A stretch of 64,000 bases of DNA from SKPS01 sp964469215 (GTDB lineage: Bacteria; Bacteroidota; Bacteroidia; Bacteroidales; SKPS01), in the NCBI GenBank assembly GCA_964469215.1, contig CAYXYB010000003.1, forward strand, positions 124,001-188,000. Direction: 5' to 3'. Below are positions 1 to 9,247 of this stretch, piece by piece (within the stretch, counting starts at the first letter, position 1; every line of letters begins with the position of its first letter). Under the pieces are notes generated by a model. That model did not search any database, had not been told where the DNA came from, and saw only the letters and a list, made by a program, of their open reading frames with translations. Both the position numbers and the translations under genes were made by a program.

Positions 1-1
1 A

Positions 2-1069
2 ATGCCAGATAGCGTTATAAGATATCTCAAAGGAGAACCACTGACAGATTTTAAAAAGCAGCGTACCCCCGAAGGACGTGCCAACAAGTGGGAATGGGAT
101 CTTGGCTTCTCTGTCCTGTTTATTGATGGCAAGGTACACAGTTTTACAGAACCTGTTAATGGTGCCTATAAGTCTATGGCTGAAAGTTCAGAAAATGCTT
201 TAACTCTTGCAAAGGAATCATATCAGAAGACCATTGAACTGGATCCTAGATTTATGGGTGATATGACATTCCCTCTAAATGCTTATCAGGGGCTTTCGAT
301 TGTCTCTGACGGATTTACATCCATTGGAGCAAGTGCATTTAATGATGGAAATTATCCGGTTGCTTTTAAGAATTTTTATAGTGCACATGAAATAAAAAAT
401 GTGATTGGAATCAGAGAAGCCAAAGATACTGTACCGGGATACTGGGCGGTTTATTCAGCAAATTTCTATGTCAGGATGCTTTCTGAAAAGGGTGATTTTG
501 AAAAAGCTCTTGACGTAGCAGACAAAGCAAAAAAAATCTCTCCTGATGATGTCAATATAGTGCTAAGTGAAGCTGATGCTTACCTAAAAATGAAAAATTA
601 CATTAAAACAAAAGAGCTCCTTGAAAATATTATTGTGAAACAACCAGATAATGCACAACTCTATTTTGTTATTGGCAATATTTATGATCAGCTTGCGAAG
701 GACTCGACTCATACACCAGAAGTGAATGAAGAAAATTTCCAGCTTTCCATCAAGTATTACAAAAGTGCCATTGAAATCAACAATGAATATTTTGATGCAT
801 TGTTTAATTTAGGAACTGTTTATAACAACAGGGCTGTGGACAGGTTGAATGAAGCAATGAAAAAGAAATATGGTGATCCTTTAGCCGAGCAGTTGTATTC
901 AGAAGCAGATGAAAATTTCCGCATAGCATTACCATACCTCGAACAAGCCTATTTATCAAATCCAAATGATCCGGATACTTTAAGAATGTTGTTCTCAATT
1001 TACACACGGCTCAGGATTAACGATAAAGCAAATGAAATTAAATCGAAAATTGATTCCTTGAAGAACTAA
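2..1069 (+). CDS. TPR-repeat protein, 5' end outside window
   Basis: This is the C-terminal part of a tetratricopeptide-repeat protein. Helical repeats are visible from about residue 140 onward, with TPR-like spacing of alanines, glycines and tyrosines around residues 160-215, 220-280 and 300-345. The reading frame is open at the window edge, and the ATG at base 2 may be internal because no signal peptide follows it. TPRs bind partner proteins, and nothing here identifies the partner. A hairpin with a T-run follows the stop. The fold is fairly certain; the function is unknown. Confidence 0.8.
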   Translation: MPDSVIRYLKGEPLTDFKKQRTPEGRANKWEWDLGFSVLFIDGKVHSFTEPVNGAYKSMAESSENALTLAKESYQKTIELDPRFMGDMTFPLNAYQGLSIVSDGFTSIGASAFNDGNYPVAFKNFYSAHEIKNVIGIREAKDTVPGYWAVYSANFYVRMLSEKGDFEKALDVADKAKKISPDDVNIVLSEADAYLKMKNYIKTKELLENIIVKQPDNAQLYFVIGNIYDQLAKDSTHTPEVNEENFQLSIKYYKSAIEINNEYFDALFNLGTVYNNRAVDRLNEAMKKKYGDPLAEQLYSEADENFRIALPYLEQAYLSNPNDPDTLRMLFSIYTRLRINDKANEIKSKIDSLKN

Positions 1070-1108
1070 TTGTTTAATTTCTTAATCTTAATATAGAGGA
1101 GAGAAGAA

Positions 1109-1141
1109 GAGGGACAAAATCAATGAGTCTCTCTTTTTTTT
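1109..1141 (+). terminator. Rho-independent terminator after the TPR gene
   Basis: GAGGGAC (1109-1115) pairs with GTCTCTC (1127-1133), including one G-T wobble, and a run of eight T follows. It lies about 40 bases after the TPR stop codon, in the gap before the convergent M48 gene. Confidence 0.65.
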
Positions 1142-1234
1142 GCACATATGTGGTAGTGTAGTTATACTTAACATAATATAAATTATAAGCAAAAATATAA
1201 TATAAACAGATTTCGGGAAATTATTAGGTATTGA

Positions 1235-2485
1235 TCAATCTGATGAAGGATCAATCATATTTAAAGAATCAAGTCGTTGCAATAGAGTTGGATGGCTGTA
1301 ATGCACAAACACATATGCTTTGTGAGGTTTAAGATTACTGAGATGGTTAACGGATAATTTCTTCAAAGCACTGCTTAGATGTACAGGGCTGTAATTCTCA
1401 CCAGCATATTTATCAGCCTGATATTCGTTGTTTCTTGAGATAGTATTCATTACAATTCCTAAAACCGTAGAAAATGGACTATAAAGGATACCAAAAGCAA
1501 GTAATGACAGGTGAAATGATGGCTTTACAGATCCAAGAGCTTGTGAAAGAGCCGGAGACTCGACGATGAGTGAAAACATAAACAACAATAAACCTGTTTC
1601 CATAGTGCTAATAATCAATGTTTTAACAATATGCCTTCTTTTCAGGTGACCTATTTCATGTGCCAGAATTGCAACAAGTTCCTCTTTGGAATACTCTTTT
1701 ATCAGGGTATCATACAATACAATGCGTTTTCGTGGTCCCAGTCCGCTGAAATATGCATTTGCTTTTGATGATCTTTTCGAGCCATCCATTACGTAAATAT
1801 CGGAAATTCTAAATCCTGAACTCGATGCAAACTGTTCTATCGCATCACGAAGTTCTCCATGATCAAGGGGCGTTTGTTTATTAAACAAGGGCACAATCAG
1901 GGTTGAATAGAACATAGTTACAAATATTGAGAACAGAGTAATAGCAATCCAGGCAAGTATCCAAAACATCTCCCCTGTTTTGTAATATAACATCACGATA
2001 ACTGTAAGTAGTGCACCGCCGAGCAGGCCGGAAATCAACCATGATTTCAACCTGTCTAGAACAAATGTACCGACTGAGGTTTTATTAAAACCATATTTTT
2101 CTTCAATAATAAAAGTAGACCATGCTGAGAATGGTAAACCAAACAGGTCATTTGCCACCCCCAGAATGGCAAAGAAGATCAATGTCATCAAAACCGGATG
2201 TTCTGTTACTGTTCTGATATGAAAGTCGAGCCAGGAAAAGAGGTTAAAGAAAAGCATTGTTAGTAAAGCTGTAAAGAACATTATACTGACAAGTGATGCG
2301 AATCTGTGCCTTTCGCGGTTATAACGCTGGGATTTTCGGTATTTCTGTTCGTCATAAATACCTATTACCTCATCGGGCATATCGTCCGACCAGTTTCTTG
2401 TATTAAGGTAATCCAGAATTCTCTCCATAAGGAATTCCAGAGATAGAAACACAATAAGCAGAACAAAAACTGTTTGCGGGGTCAT
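1235..2485 (-). CDS. M48 family zinc metalloprotease (Ste24/CAAX-protease-like)
   Basis: This is an integral-membrane zinc endopeptidase of family M48. The zinc motif HEIGH is at residues 276-280, and the third ligand glutamate is E354 in NEYQADKYA. Several hydrophobic segments surround the catalytic core (about 5-21, 62-83, 97-113, 150-168, 173-195, 292-310 and 326-345), matching the Ste24 arrangement. At 416 residues it has the length usual for Ste24-type enzymes. In bacteria such proteins are linked to membrane-protein quality control, but the substrate cannot be read from sequence. It lies 22 bases after the VWA-like membrane protein and probably shares its transcript. Family call is firm; role is inferred. 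Confidence 0.92.
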   Translation of the reverse strand: MTPQTVFVLLIVFLSLEFLMERILDYLNTRNWSDDMPDEVIGIYDEQKYRKSQRYNRERHRFASLVSIMFFTALLTMLFFNLFSWLDFHIRTVTEHPVLMTLIFFAILGVANDLFGLPFSAWSTFIIEEKYGFNKTSVGTFVLDRLKSWLISGLLGGALLTVIVMLYYKTGEMFWILAWIAITLFSIFVTMFYSTLIVPLFNKQTPLDHGELRDAIEQFASSSGFRISDIYVMDGSKRSSKANAYFSGLGPRKRIVLYDTLIKEYSKEELVAILAHEIGHLKRRHIVKTLIISTMETGLLLFMFSLIVESPALSQALGSVKPSFHLSLLAFGILYSPFSTVLGIVMNTISRNNEYQADKYAGENYSPVHLSSALKKLSVNHLSNLKPHKAYVFVHYSHPTLLQRLDSLNMIDPSSD

Positions 2486-2507
2486 TGAAACGAAAATTAG
2501 TTATTTA

Positions 2508-4595
2508 TCAATACACACCTTCACGTTTTCGGATGAACCATTCAACAGACAAAAGAAGGAGAATCAATGCAAGTAGCCATAAAATGGTTGTAAAGTCAGT
2601 AAACTTTTCACGGAGATGGCTGATGGGTTTAATATCCTCCTTTTGCCGGATATGATCTATCACAGACTCATAATCATTCAAATAAGCAGCAATTCCTTTT
2701 GTTTGGTTACTAAGGTTTTTCATCATTCCATGGTCCGCAACAGTAACAGTTGCTTCAAGGTTGAGAGGTGCAATTACGAAACGGCCTGTTGCTGAAAATT
2801 TTTCATTTCCCATGGAGGTCTGTGCAATATACTTGTACTCACCCACTGGCAATCTACCTGCATCAAGTGAATATGCTCTTTCCTTTCGGGTAAAGGTAAA
2901 ATCGTAGTTTTTAAGATCAGTACTTTCTATTCTCAGTGATACTTCAGGATCAACTACCGGATTGTAAGCAGCATCATACAGTTCTGCAGAAAAAGTTATA
3001 TTCTGATTTTCCGTGACATACCCTGGATTACTAACTCTGAACCGTTTTCTGTCATCGGATGCTGTCAGGTATTGCACAATCTGGTTAATAAAGGTATCGA
3101 AAGGTCTGTGGTTCTTTTCATTTCTGAATGAGAACATCCTCCATTTCCACAATCCCTCACCTCCTATAAAACAGTTTCTTGTTCCTTCTTTGGAATTGAA
3201 AGAGATGAGTGGATAGCTGGTTTCAACCTTTCCAATTTTTTGCAGCAGCAGGCTCTGCCCTCCAGGCAAAGATTCTGTTTTCCCATATGGAATATACAAG
3301 GGAGGTAGTTCCGAAAGCTGGTCTGTAAATTCATTAACTACTGTAAACAGAGAGAACCCAGGATTCAACCATCCGATAGCCTCATTATGCTGATCACGTA
3401 TTCTTCCGGGTATGATCCTTGGGGCTACTCCGGATGATGTAAGCAAATCTGTTCGTGTGTTTCCTCCACCAATAATCATCATCGGGGTTTTTTCCTTAAG
3501 AAACCGTGAAAATATTTCTCCGGAAAGCTGGTCATCCGGTAGCTGATGAAGTATGACAAGGTCTGGAGGTTTATCCTTAGGTTTGTAATCATTAAACCTA
3601 ACAACTTCTGTATCAATCATGTCGTTAAGCCCCAGAGCATTTTTTATAGCTCCGATATCAGGATGAGGCTTGCTGCTGATAATTATCACTCTTTTTCTAC
3701 TTGTAAGAACCTCGATAAAGGCCCGGGTTCTGTTGTTGGTCAGAGTCAATTCATCCGGCAATCCTTCAACAAGGATCTCAAAATCAAGTATCCCCTCCTT
3801 GTCAGCTAGCATATTCAATTGGAATATCTTAACAAACTGATCTCCTGTTATGCTGAAAGGAATATTATGAAAAACCTTTTCCTTGCTTCTGACAACCAGT
3901 TTCGACTGTAGTCCATCTGAACGGGATGCTTTGACAATAATTTCCATTGGAAATGTATTCCCAAGATAGGCAATCCTGTTGTAATTGACCTCGGCAAGAA
4001 TAAGATCCCGTTTTCTTGTAGTATCGCCCCACAGAAGAGAATATACTGTTGTATTCATTTTGTCGACTATTGATGCGGGATTGAAACCTTTATTATATAT
4101 TCCATCAGTCAACAGGATAACAGCCCCTGTATTTCTACCGGCATACCTATTTTCCAGCATAGTGAATACGGCTGATATATCGGTCTCTTTATCAATAAAG
4201 TTAAGATGAAAAGTATCTTTTACATCTTCACCAAACATAAAAGATTCGACTTTATAATTTGAATGAAGCTCTTTTTCGATTTTCAGAACTACATCCCGTA
4301 AAAAGGCAGCATCTTTTGCAGTATCACTGCTATGCACAAGCATTGAACTGCTATTATCGGCAGCCAGTATAATCACTGGTAACTCCTTTTCGCGCATAAA
4401 TCTTTTAATCAATGGATTAAGTAAAAGAAAAGCCAAAAGAGTTACAACAACAAACCTAATCGAAGCAAGGTATTTGCTGGTTTTCAGCGAAAGTGAAGTG
4501 TTGCGGTTTTTGTAATAAAGCAAAATGGCAACACCTGCTCCAAAAATAATGCAGAAAAAGAGAAACCACAAAGGACTTTCTGTAATCAACTTCAT
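2508..4595 (-). CDS. Membrane-anchored VWA-like protein
   Basis: This 695-residue inner-membrane protein has two N-terminal membrane segments (about 7-28 and 46-64), a von Willebrand A-like domain and one C-terminal membrane segment (about 668-688). The VWA region shows a MIDAS-type D80-x-S82-x-S84 and a later LLTDG with D164, which suggests metal-dependent protein binding. The large middle part is probably periplasmic and beta-rich. The ATG at 4595 is preferred over the longer frame from 4637 because the first hydrophobic segment then starts at once. Such proteins are common in Bacteroidota, but I know of no proven function. It precedes the M48 protease. Confidence 0.8.
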   Translation of the reverse strand: MKLITESPLWFLFFCIIFGAGVAILLYYKNRNTSLSLKTSKYLASIRFVVVTLLAFLLLNPLIKRFMREKELPVIILAADNSSSMLVHSSDTAKDAAFLRDVVLKIEKELHSNYKVESFMFGEDVKDTFHLNFIDKETDISAVFTMLENRYAGRNTGAVILLTDGIYNKGFNPASIVDKMNTTVYSLLWGDTTRKRDLILAEVNYNRIAYLGNTFPMEIIVKASRSDGLQSKLVVRSKEKVFHNIPFSITGDQFVKIFQLNMLADKEGILDFEILVEGLPDELTLTNNRTRAFIEVLTSRKRVIIISSKPHPDIGAIKNALGLNDMIDTEVVRFNDYKPKDKPPDLVILHQLPDDQLSGEIFSRFLKEKTPMMIIGGGNTRTDLLTSSGVAPRIIPGRIRDQHNEAIGWLNPGFSLFTVVNEFTDQLSELPPLYIPYGKTESLPGGQSLLLQKIGKVETSYPLISFNSKEGTRNCFIGGEGLWKWRMFSFRNEKNHRPFDTFINQIVQYLTASDDRKRFRVSNPGYVTENQNITFSAELYDAAYNPVVDPEVSLRIESTDLKNYDFTFTRKERAYSLDAGRLPVGEYKYIAQTSMGNEKFSATGRFVIAPLNLEATVTVADHGMMKNLSNQTKGIAAYLNDYESVIDHIRQKEDIKPISHLREKFTDFTTILWLLALILLLLSVEWFIRKREGVY

Positions 4596-4653
4596 CCCAA
4601 ACACCATACAAAGAAATTTTTTGGCTAAAATACACAAAATAACCTTTGAAGGG

Positions 4654-5715
4654 TTACCTGACTCTGTTGAAGCGCAAAGATCTCAGCATCCATATAGGAA
4701 GGGGTTTTTCGGGATTTCTTTTTCTTAGGTCGAGGTACCAGCCAACTTTTTTAAAGACAGGAATTTTGTGTGTTTCAACAAACTCTATCAGAGTTCCGTC
4801 GGGATCTTCAATATAGCTGAAATGGCCAGCCGCCTCTCCCATATCAAAGCTGCTTGAACTATCAATCGTAAATGGAAATCCAAGTTCTTTGCACTTTATC
4901 CTCAAAGCATCCATATTAGAAATATCGAAACACAAGTGAATAAAACCGGGATCGCCCCACATCCTTCCTTTATAGATATGGGATGGTTCACGGTCAAGAG
5001 CCTGGACAAGCTCTATTTCAGTAGACCCCAGCATAGGGCTGAAAGCACCTTTTCTAGGATTGGTGTGTTGGAGAAGCACTCTCCTGAATCTCCCTTCTGA
5101 TCCCTCGATCGATTCGAGGTCAATGAAATGTCCGGTTATATCATACACTATCTTGTCATAACCCAAAATATCTCTGTAAACCTTAAGGCTTTTGTTTACA
5201 TCCGTAACCCCAATAACAACACCATAAACACCACCATGTGTGAGAGGCCTTTTTGTTGAAAAGAATGCATCATCATCAATTATCTGAAAGATGTTCCCCC
5301 AGGGATCTTTGATAAAAAAGTAGTCTCGGCTGGCAGGATCCTGGTTTATATCACTGAGGATATTTACGTTTCCTTTTTGCAATGATTTTAAAGAGGAAGT
5401 TGTATCATAACTTTTAATCTTGGTGATAAGTATACCGGTGTCGCCAAGACGATGTTCCGATTCTGCATATTCCGGTGTTTTTCCTTTATGTTGCCATACT
5501 TCGAATCCTCCCCCACCCTGCAGGTTGAAAGCCAAAACTGCATGTCGTTCCCGTGGTTCACCACCTGTGTATGGAAGCATTAATGAAGCTACGCTGGCAT
5601 CATCAAAAATTCTTATATCAAATCCGAGGTGTTTTCGATACCAGCTCCACGAGGTATGCAGGTCATTTACACCTATACCGACCTGTTGTATTCCTGAAAT
5701 TATATATTTCGACAT
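4654..5715 (-). CDS. Tandem VOC (glyoxalase/bleomycin-resistance fold) protein
   Basis: This 353-residue cytoplasmic protein carries two vicinal-oxygen-chelate domains. One spans about residues 5-140 and the second about 155-310, each opening with a GIGVNDL- or IGVTDVNKSL-like strand and ending in a 'DPDG/DPWGN' turn. Two VOC modules in one chain are typical of extradiol-dioxygenase-like and glyoxalase-like enzymes. The substrate is not recognisable. The start at 5715 leads straight into the first VOC strand; an upstream in-frame ATG at 5781 would add 22 residues without obvious function and nearly abut the SDR gene. It lies in a minus-strand run with the SDR and fabI. Confidence 0.8.
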   Translation of the reverse strand: MSKYIISGIQQVGIGVNDLHTSWSWYRKHLGFDIRIFDDASVASLMLPYTGGEPRERHAVLAFNLQGGGGFEVWQHKGKTPEYAESEHRLGDTGILITKIKSYDTTSSLKSLQKGNVNILSDINQDPASRDYFFIKDPWGNIFQIIDDDAFFSTKRPLTHGGVYGVVIGVTDVNKSLKVYRDILGYDKIVYDITGHFIDLESIEGSEGRFRRVLLQHTNPRKGAFSPMLGSTEIELVQALDREPSHIYKGRMWGDPGFIHLCFDISNMDALRIKCKELGFPFTIDSSSSFDMGEAAGHFSYIEDPDGTLIEFVETHKIPVFKKVGWYLDLRKRNPEKPLPIWMLRSLRFNRVR

Positions 5716-5784
5716 CGATTGGTTTATTAAGTTGTTGTTTGTTTCACATACACAATTAACAAAGCTTATGGAATTATTCATTTA

Positions 5785-6579
5785 CTACTTTGAGCTAACC
5801 CTGAGAGCAAGTCTCCGGAATAACCATGGTGCAAATCGTTTTATCCAGATCATTAGTATCTCATTTTTACCAATATAGACTTCCCATTTATTATTTGTGA
5901 TAGCTCTGATATATTTATCGGCACATTTTTCGGCTGACATTCCGTAAGCCTGACCAGGATCCATCTGACCATACTTTTCACCAGTACCGGAGACTGCGTT
6001 CAACGAAATATTGGTGCGAATTCTACCCGGGCATGCGATCGTGACCCTGATTCCATATCTCTTCAGTTCAAGGCCTGCAGTTTCAAAATAGCCCTGCAAT
6101 GCATGTTTCGATGCAGAATAAGAAGAACGAAGCGGAAACCCAAATTTACCAACCATACTGCTCGTTACGGCAATGTGACCTGATTGTTGGGATATCATTC
6201 CAGGCAACATCAATCTGGTAAGCTGAATTTGTCCGAAGAAATTTACCTCCATGATTCTTCTGTCAACAAAAAGCTCTGTTTCCTCAACAAGGCTTCTCTG
6301 ACTTATCCCGCCGTTATTAATAAGAACATCCACACCTCCGAACTTACTATTCACTATATTGGCAGCATTTTCCACCTGTTTGATGTCGCCAAGGTCGAAG
6401 ACTATTGCTTCAACTATTGTTTCATCACTCTCAAGATCATTTTTCATAAGCATGAGGTCTTCTTCCTCAATCCCTGAAATGATAAGAACAGATGCCACTT
6501 GAGATAACCGGTAAGCCATAGCTCTTCCGATACCTGAACTGGCACCTGTTACCCAGATTCGTTTATTATTCAGTTTCAT
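5785..6579 (-). CDS. Short-chain dehydrogenase/reductase
   Basis: This is a classical SDR of 264 residues. The nucleotide-binding glycine motif TGASSGIG is at 11-18, NNGG is near 88-91, and the catalytic YSASK has Y154 and K158. It resembles the DHRS7-like group that acts on lipid-type alcohols or ketones, but that is a family impression only. The gene follows fabI by 11 bases, so the two are very likely co-transcribed, and it precedes the VOC gene. The C-terminal tail is hydrophobic and basic, possibly membrane-associating. The reaction class is secure; the substrate is unknown. Confidence 0.88.
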   Translation of the reverse strand: MKLNNKRIWVTGASSGIGRAMAYRLSQVASVLIISGIEEEDLMLMKNDLESDETIVEAIVFDLGDIKQVENAANIVNSKFGGVDVLINNGGISQRSLVEETELFVDRRIMEVNFFGQIQLTRLMLPGMISQQSGHIAVTSSMVGKFGFPLRSSYSASKHALQGYFETAGLELKRYGIRVTIACPGRIRTNISLNAVSGTGEKYGQMDPGQAYGMSAEKCADKYIRAITNNKWEVYIGKNEILMIWIKRFAPWLFRRLALRVSSK

Positions 6580-6590
6580 GGCAATTGATT

Positions 6591-7454
6591 CTAGTCATCC
6601 GGTAGATTTCCAGACTTTTCATCACAAGGTATTTGTTCAAGGCTTTTATTATACATCTTCATGGCTTTAAGGCTCATTCCCATACTTGAGAACCCACCAT
6701 CATGGAAGAGATTCTGCATTGTTACTTTTCTTGTAAGATCTGAAAACAGGGTTATGCAATAATCTGCACATTCGTCAGCAGTTGCGTTGCCCAGCGGTGA
6801 CATCCTTTCGGTAAAATCCACCAGATTGTCTATTCCTTTTACACCACTGCCTGCAGTAGTAAGAGTTGGAGATTGCGAGATTGTGTTTACCCTGATCTTC
6901 TTATCTCTGCCATAGATATATCCAAAACTGCGTGCAATTGATTCAAGGGCTGCCTTTGCTTCTGCCATATCGTTATATCTAAAAAGTGTACGTTGTGCAG
7001 CAACATATGACAGTGCGACTACAGATCCCCATTCATTAATTGCATCGAGCTTCCGGGCAACCTGTAAAATCTTATGAAAAGAGAATGCTGAAATATCCAT
7101 CGTTTTCATAAGATAATTGTAATCAAGATCATCATACTTTCTCCCTTTTCTCACGTTGAGAGACATGCCTATCGAATGGAGAAGAAAATCAATACGACTA
7201 CCAAAAAGATCCATTGATTCTTTAAACACTTTTTCAATATCGGAAAGATTCGTTGCATCAGCAGCAATAACATGAGCTCCCGTTTTTTCAGCCAGTTCAT
7301 TAATTGATCCAAAACGAATAGCTGTGGGAGTATTCGAAAGGGTGAACTCTGCTCCCTCTTCATGGGCTCTTTCTGCCACTTTCCAGGCTAACGACTTCTC
7401 GTCCAGAGGGCCAAAGATTATTCCTTTCTTACCTTTCAACAGGTTGTATATCAT
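6591..7454 (-). CDS. fabI: Enoyl-[acyl-carrier-protein] reductase, FabI type
   Basis: It catalyses the NAD(P)H-dependent last reduction of each fatty-acid elongation cycle. FabI hallmarks are present: the GPLDEKSLAWKVA N-terminal nucleotide-binding region replacing the usual TGxxxGIG, Y150 and Y160 spaced ten apart as in E. coli FabI, and K167 in the YxxxxxxK motif. The length of 287 residues is slightly longer than E. coli FabI (262), with a polar C-terminal extension of about 20 residues. The gene sits 51 bases after recN and 11 bases before an SDR. Alternative SDR functions are unlikely given the paired tyrosines. Confidence 0.9.
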   Translation of the reverse strand: MIYNLLKGKKGIIFGPLDEKSLAWKVAERAHEEGAEFTLSNTPTAIRFGSINELAEKTGAHVIAADATNLSDIEKVFKESMDLFGSRIDFLLHSIGMSLNVRKGRKYDDLDYNYLMKTMDISAFSFHKILQVARKLDAINEWGSVVALSYVAAQRTLFRYNDMAEAKAALESIARSFGYIYGRDKKIRVNTISQSPTLTTAGSGVKGIDNLVDFTERMSPLGNATADECADYCITLFSDLTRKVTMQNLFHDGGFSSMGMSLKAMKMYNKSLEQIPCDEKSGNLPDD

Positions 7455-7505
7455 GTGTATTTTAATGTTATTTCAAATTAAACAGATAAGAAGGAGGTTA
7501 TGTTT

Positions 7506-9164
7506 TTATAAGGTGTTTCGAAGAAGTTGTCGTGCATTGGCAAGTGATTCAGCTGTTGGCCCAGAATCACTTAACATGCTGGCAATTGCCTCAAGTCTTT
7601 CATCATTGCTAAGTTGTTTTACAGTTGTTATTGTACGGCCGTTCTGTTCTGCCTTTAATGCCATATACTGCCTGAAACCTTTAGAGGCAATCTGAGGCAG
7701 ATGTGTTATTGCGATCACCTGCATCTTTTCACTCATTTGCAGCATCAGTTTACCTGCTTTTGCAGCTATTTCGCCAGACACGCCTGAATCAATCTCATCA
7801 AAAACAATTGTGGGTATAAGTTTGCGGGCTGATAAAATCGATTTTATTGCCAACATAAGTCTTGAAAGTTCACCTCCTGAAGCAATTCGATTTATAAGAT
7901 CAGGCTTGCTGCCCTTGTTGGCACTGAAAAGAAGTGTTATTTTATCCATACCATCTGGACCTGATTCAATACATCTGTCTATTCTGATCTCAAGGATAGC
8001 ATCCGGCATCCCAAGTTTCGAAAGCAATCCGGTGAGATGCTCCTTAAGATGCCCGGTTGAGCCTGAACGAGCTTCAGAGAGAATCCCTCCAAGTTGAACA
8101 ACATTGTTGAATGAATCCTGCTTCTCTTTTTCTGTTTCAGTTATAACTACTCCCAGATCTTCATGTTTTTTCAACCTCTCTCCTATTTCCTCCCTTACTC
8201 TGACCAGGTCTTCAATTTTGTTTACTCTGTGTTTTTGAAATAAATGGTTTAGATGACCTATCTTTTCATTCACTAATTCAAGCTGTTGGTGATCATCAAT
8301 GATTTTCTCCCCAATTCGTCTGGCTTCGTTGACCAGATCTGTCGCTTCAATATATAATGAATCCAGTCTTGTAACCAGATCATCAAGATATTTGCCCGGT
8401 TTCAGCTTATTAATATTCAGAACAGCATTCTTTAAAGAAGATGTGAAGTTTACAGGTTCATCATTAAAAAGCTTCTCCAGATTGAAGAGAGCAGATTTTA
8501 TGGCAGATGTATTTTCAAGCATGCTTCTTTCTTCTTCAAGTTCAACGAGATTATGCTTTTCAGGTTCAGCTTCGTTTAGCTCATTAAATAAAAAACTGTC
8601 GTAATCTTTGCGCGCAATTTGCTCCGCATAAGCAGCCTTAAGCTCTTCAAGTTTTTTGTTTGCTGAAGAGTATTTCCTGAACCAAAACTGATATTCCTTA
8701 ACATTCTCCTCCAGGCAGGCAAATGAATCAACCATTGCAAGTTGAAAATCCCTGTTATTTAGTACCAGAATTTCATGCTGGGAATGAATATTTATAAGCC
8801 TTGAGCCAATCTCTTTCAGTATCTGGAGGTTAACCAGAGTATCGTTGACAAATGCCCGGGATTTTCCGTTTTGGCTTATCTCTCTTCGGAGAATGATTTC
8901 AACTGAATAATCTATTTCATTATCAGCAAAAAAAGGCTCCAAGTCATAACCCTCAATCCAAAAAACAGCTTCAACAATACACTTTTGTTTCTCATCCCAT
9001 AATACCTGTGTGTCTGCCCTATTTCCCAATACCAGGCCTAATGCATCAAGCATAATAGACTTACCAGCTCCGGTTTCACCAGTAATGGTAGAGAAACCTG
9101 ACGAAAACTCTATATCGAGTTTTCTGATCAGGGCATAATTTTCAATCGAGAGATGTTTGAGCAT
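7506..9164 (-). CDS. recN: DNA repair protein RecN
   Basis: RecN is an SMC-like ATPase acting early in double-strand-break repair. The 552-residue protein begins with an ABC-type head: Walker A GETGAGKS near residues 29-36, then a long coiled coil (about 160-370). The C-terminal head half follows, with the signature SGGELSRLMLAIK and Walker B TIVFDEIDSGVSG. The size matches the family. It is the first gene of the minus-strand run that continues into fabI. A TATATTTG -7-like box lies on the minus strand at 9197-9204, upstream of the ATG. Confidence 0.95.
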   Translation of the reverse strand: MLKHLSIENYALIRKLDIEFSSGFSTITGETGAGKSIMLDALGLVLGNRADTQVLWDEKQKCIVEAVFWIEGYDLEPFFADNEIDYSVEIILRREISQNGKSRAFVNDTLVNLQILKEIGSRLINIHSQHEILVLNNRDFQLAMVDSFACLEENVKEYQFWFRKYSSANKKLEELKAAYAEQIARKDYDSFLFNELNEAEPEKHNLVELEEERSMLENTSAIKSALFNLEKLFNDEPVNFTSSLKNAVLNINKLKPGKYLDDLVTRLDSLYIEATDLVNEARRIGEKIIDDHQQLELVNEKIGHLNHLFQKHRVNKIEDLVRVREEIGERLKKHEDLGVVITETEKEKQDSFNNVVQLGGILSEARSGSTGHLKEHLTGLLSKLGMPDAILEIRIDRCIESGPDGMDKITLLFSANKGSKPDLINRIASGGELSRLMLAIKSILSARKLIPTIVFDEIDSGVSGEIAAKAGKLMLQMSEKMQVIAITHLPQIASKGFRQYMALKAEQNGRTITTVKQLSNDERLEAIASMLSDSGPTAESLANARQLLRNTL

Positions 9165-9196
9165 GGAAAGCTTTTTTGCATTATTTGATTGAGATG

Positions 9197-9204
9197 CAAA
9201 TATA
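9197..9204 (-). promoter_or_regulatory. Putative -7 box for recN
   Basis: The minus strand reads TATATTTG, an exact match to the Bacteroidota -7 consensus TAnnTTTG, about 33 bases before the recN ATG. No clear TTG -33 partner was seen. Confidence 0.4.
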
Positions 9205-9247
9205 GGAAATAAAAAGAAGAGTTTTTTCGGGAGACATGTATGACTTG

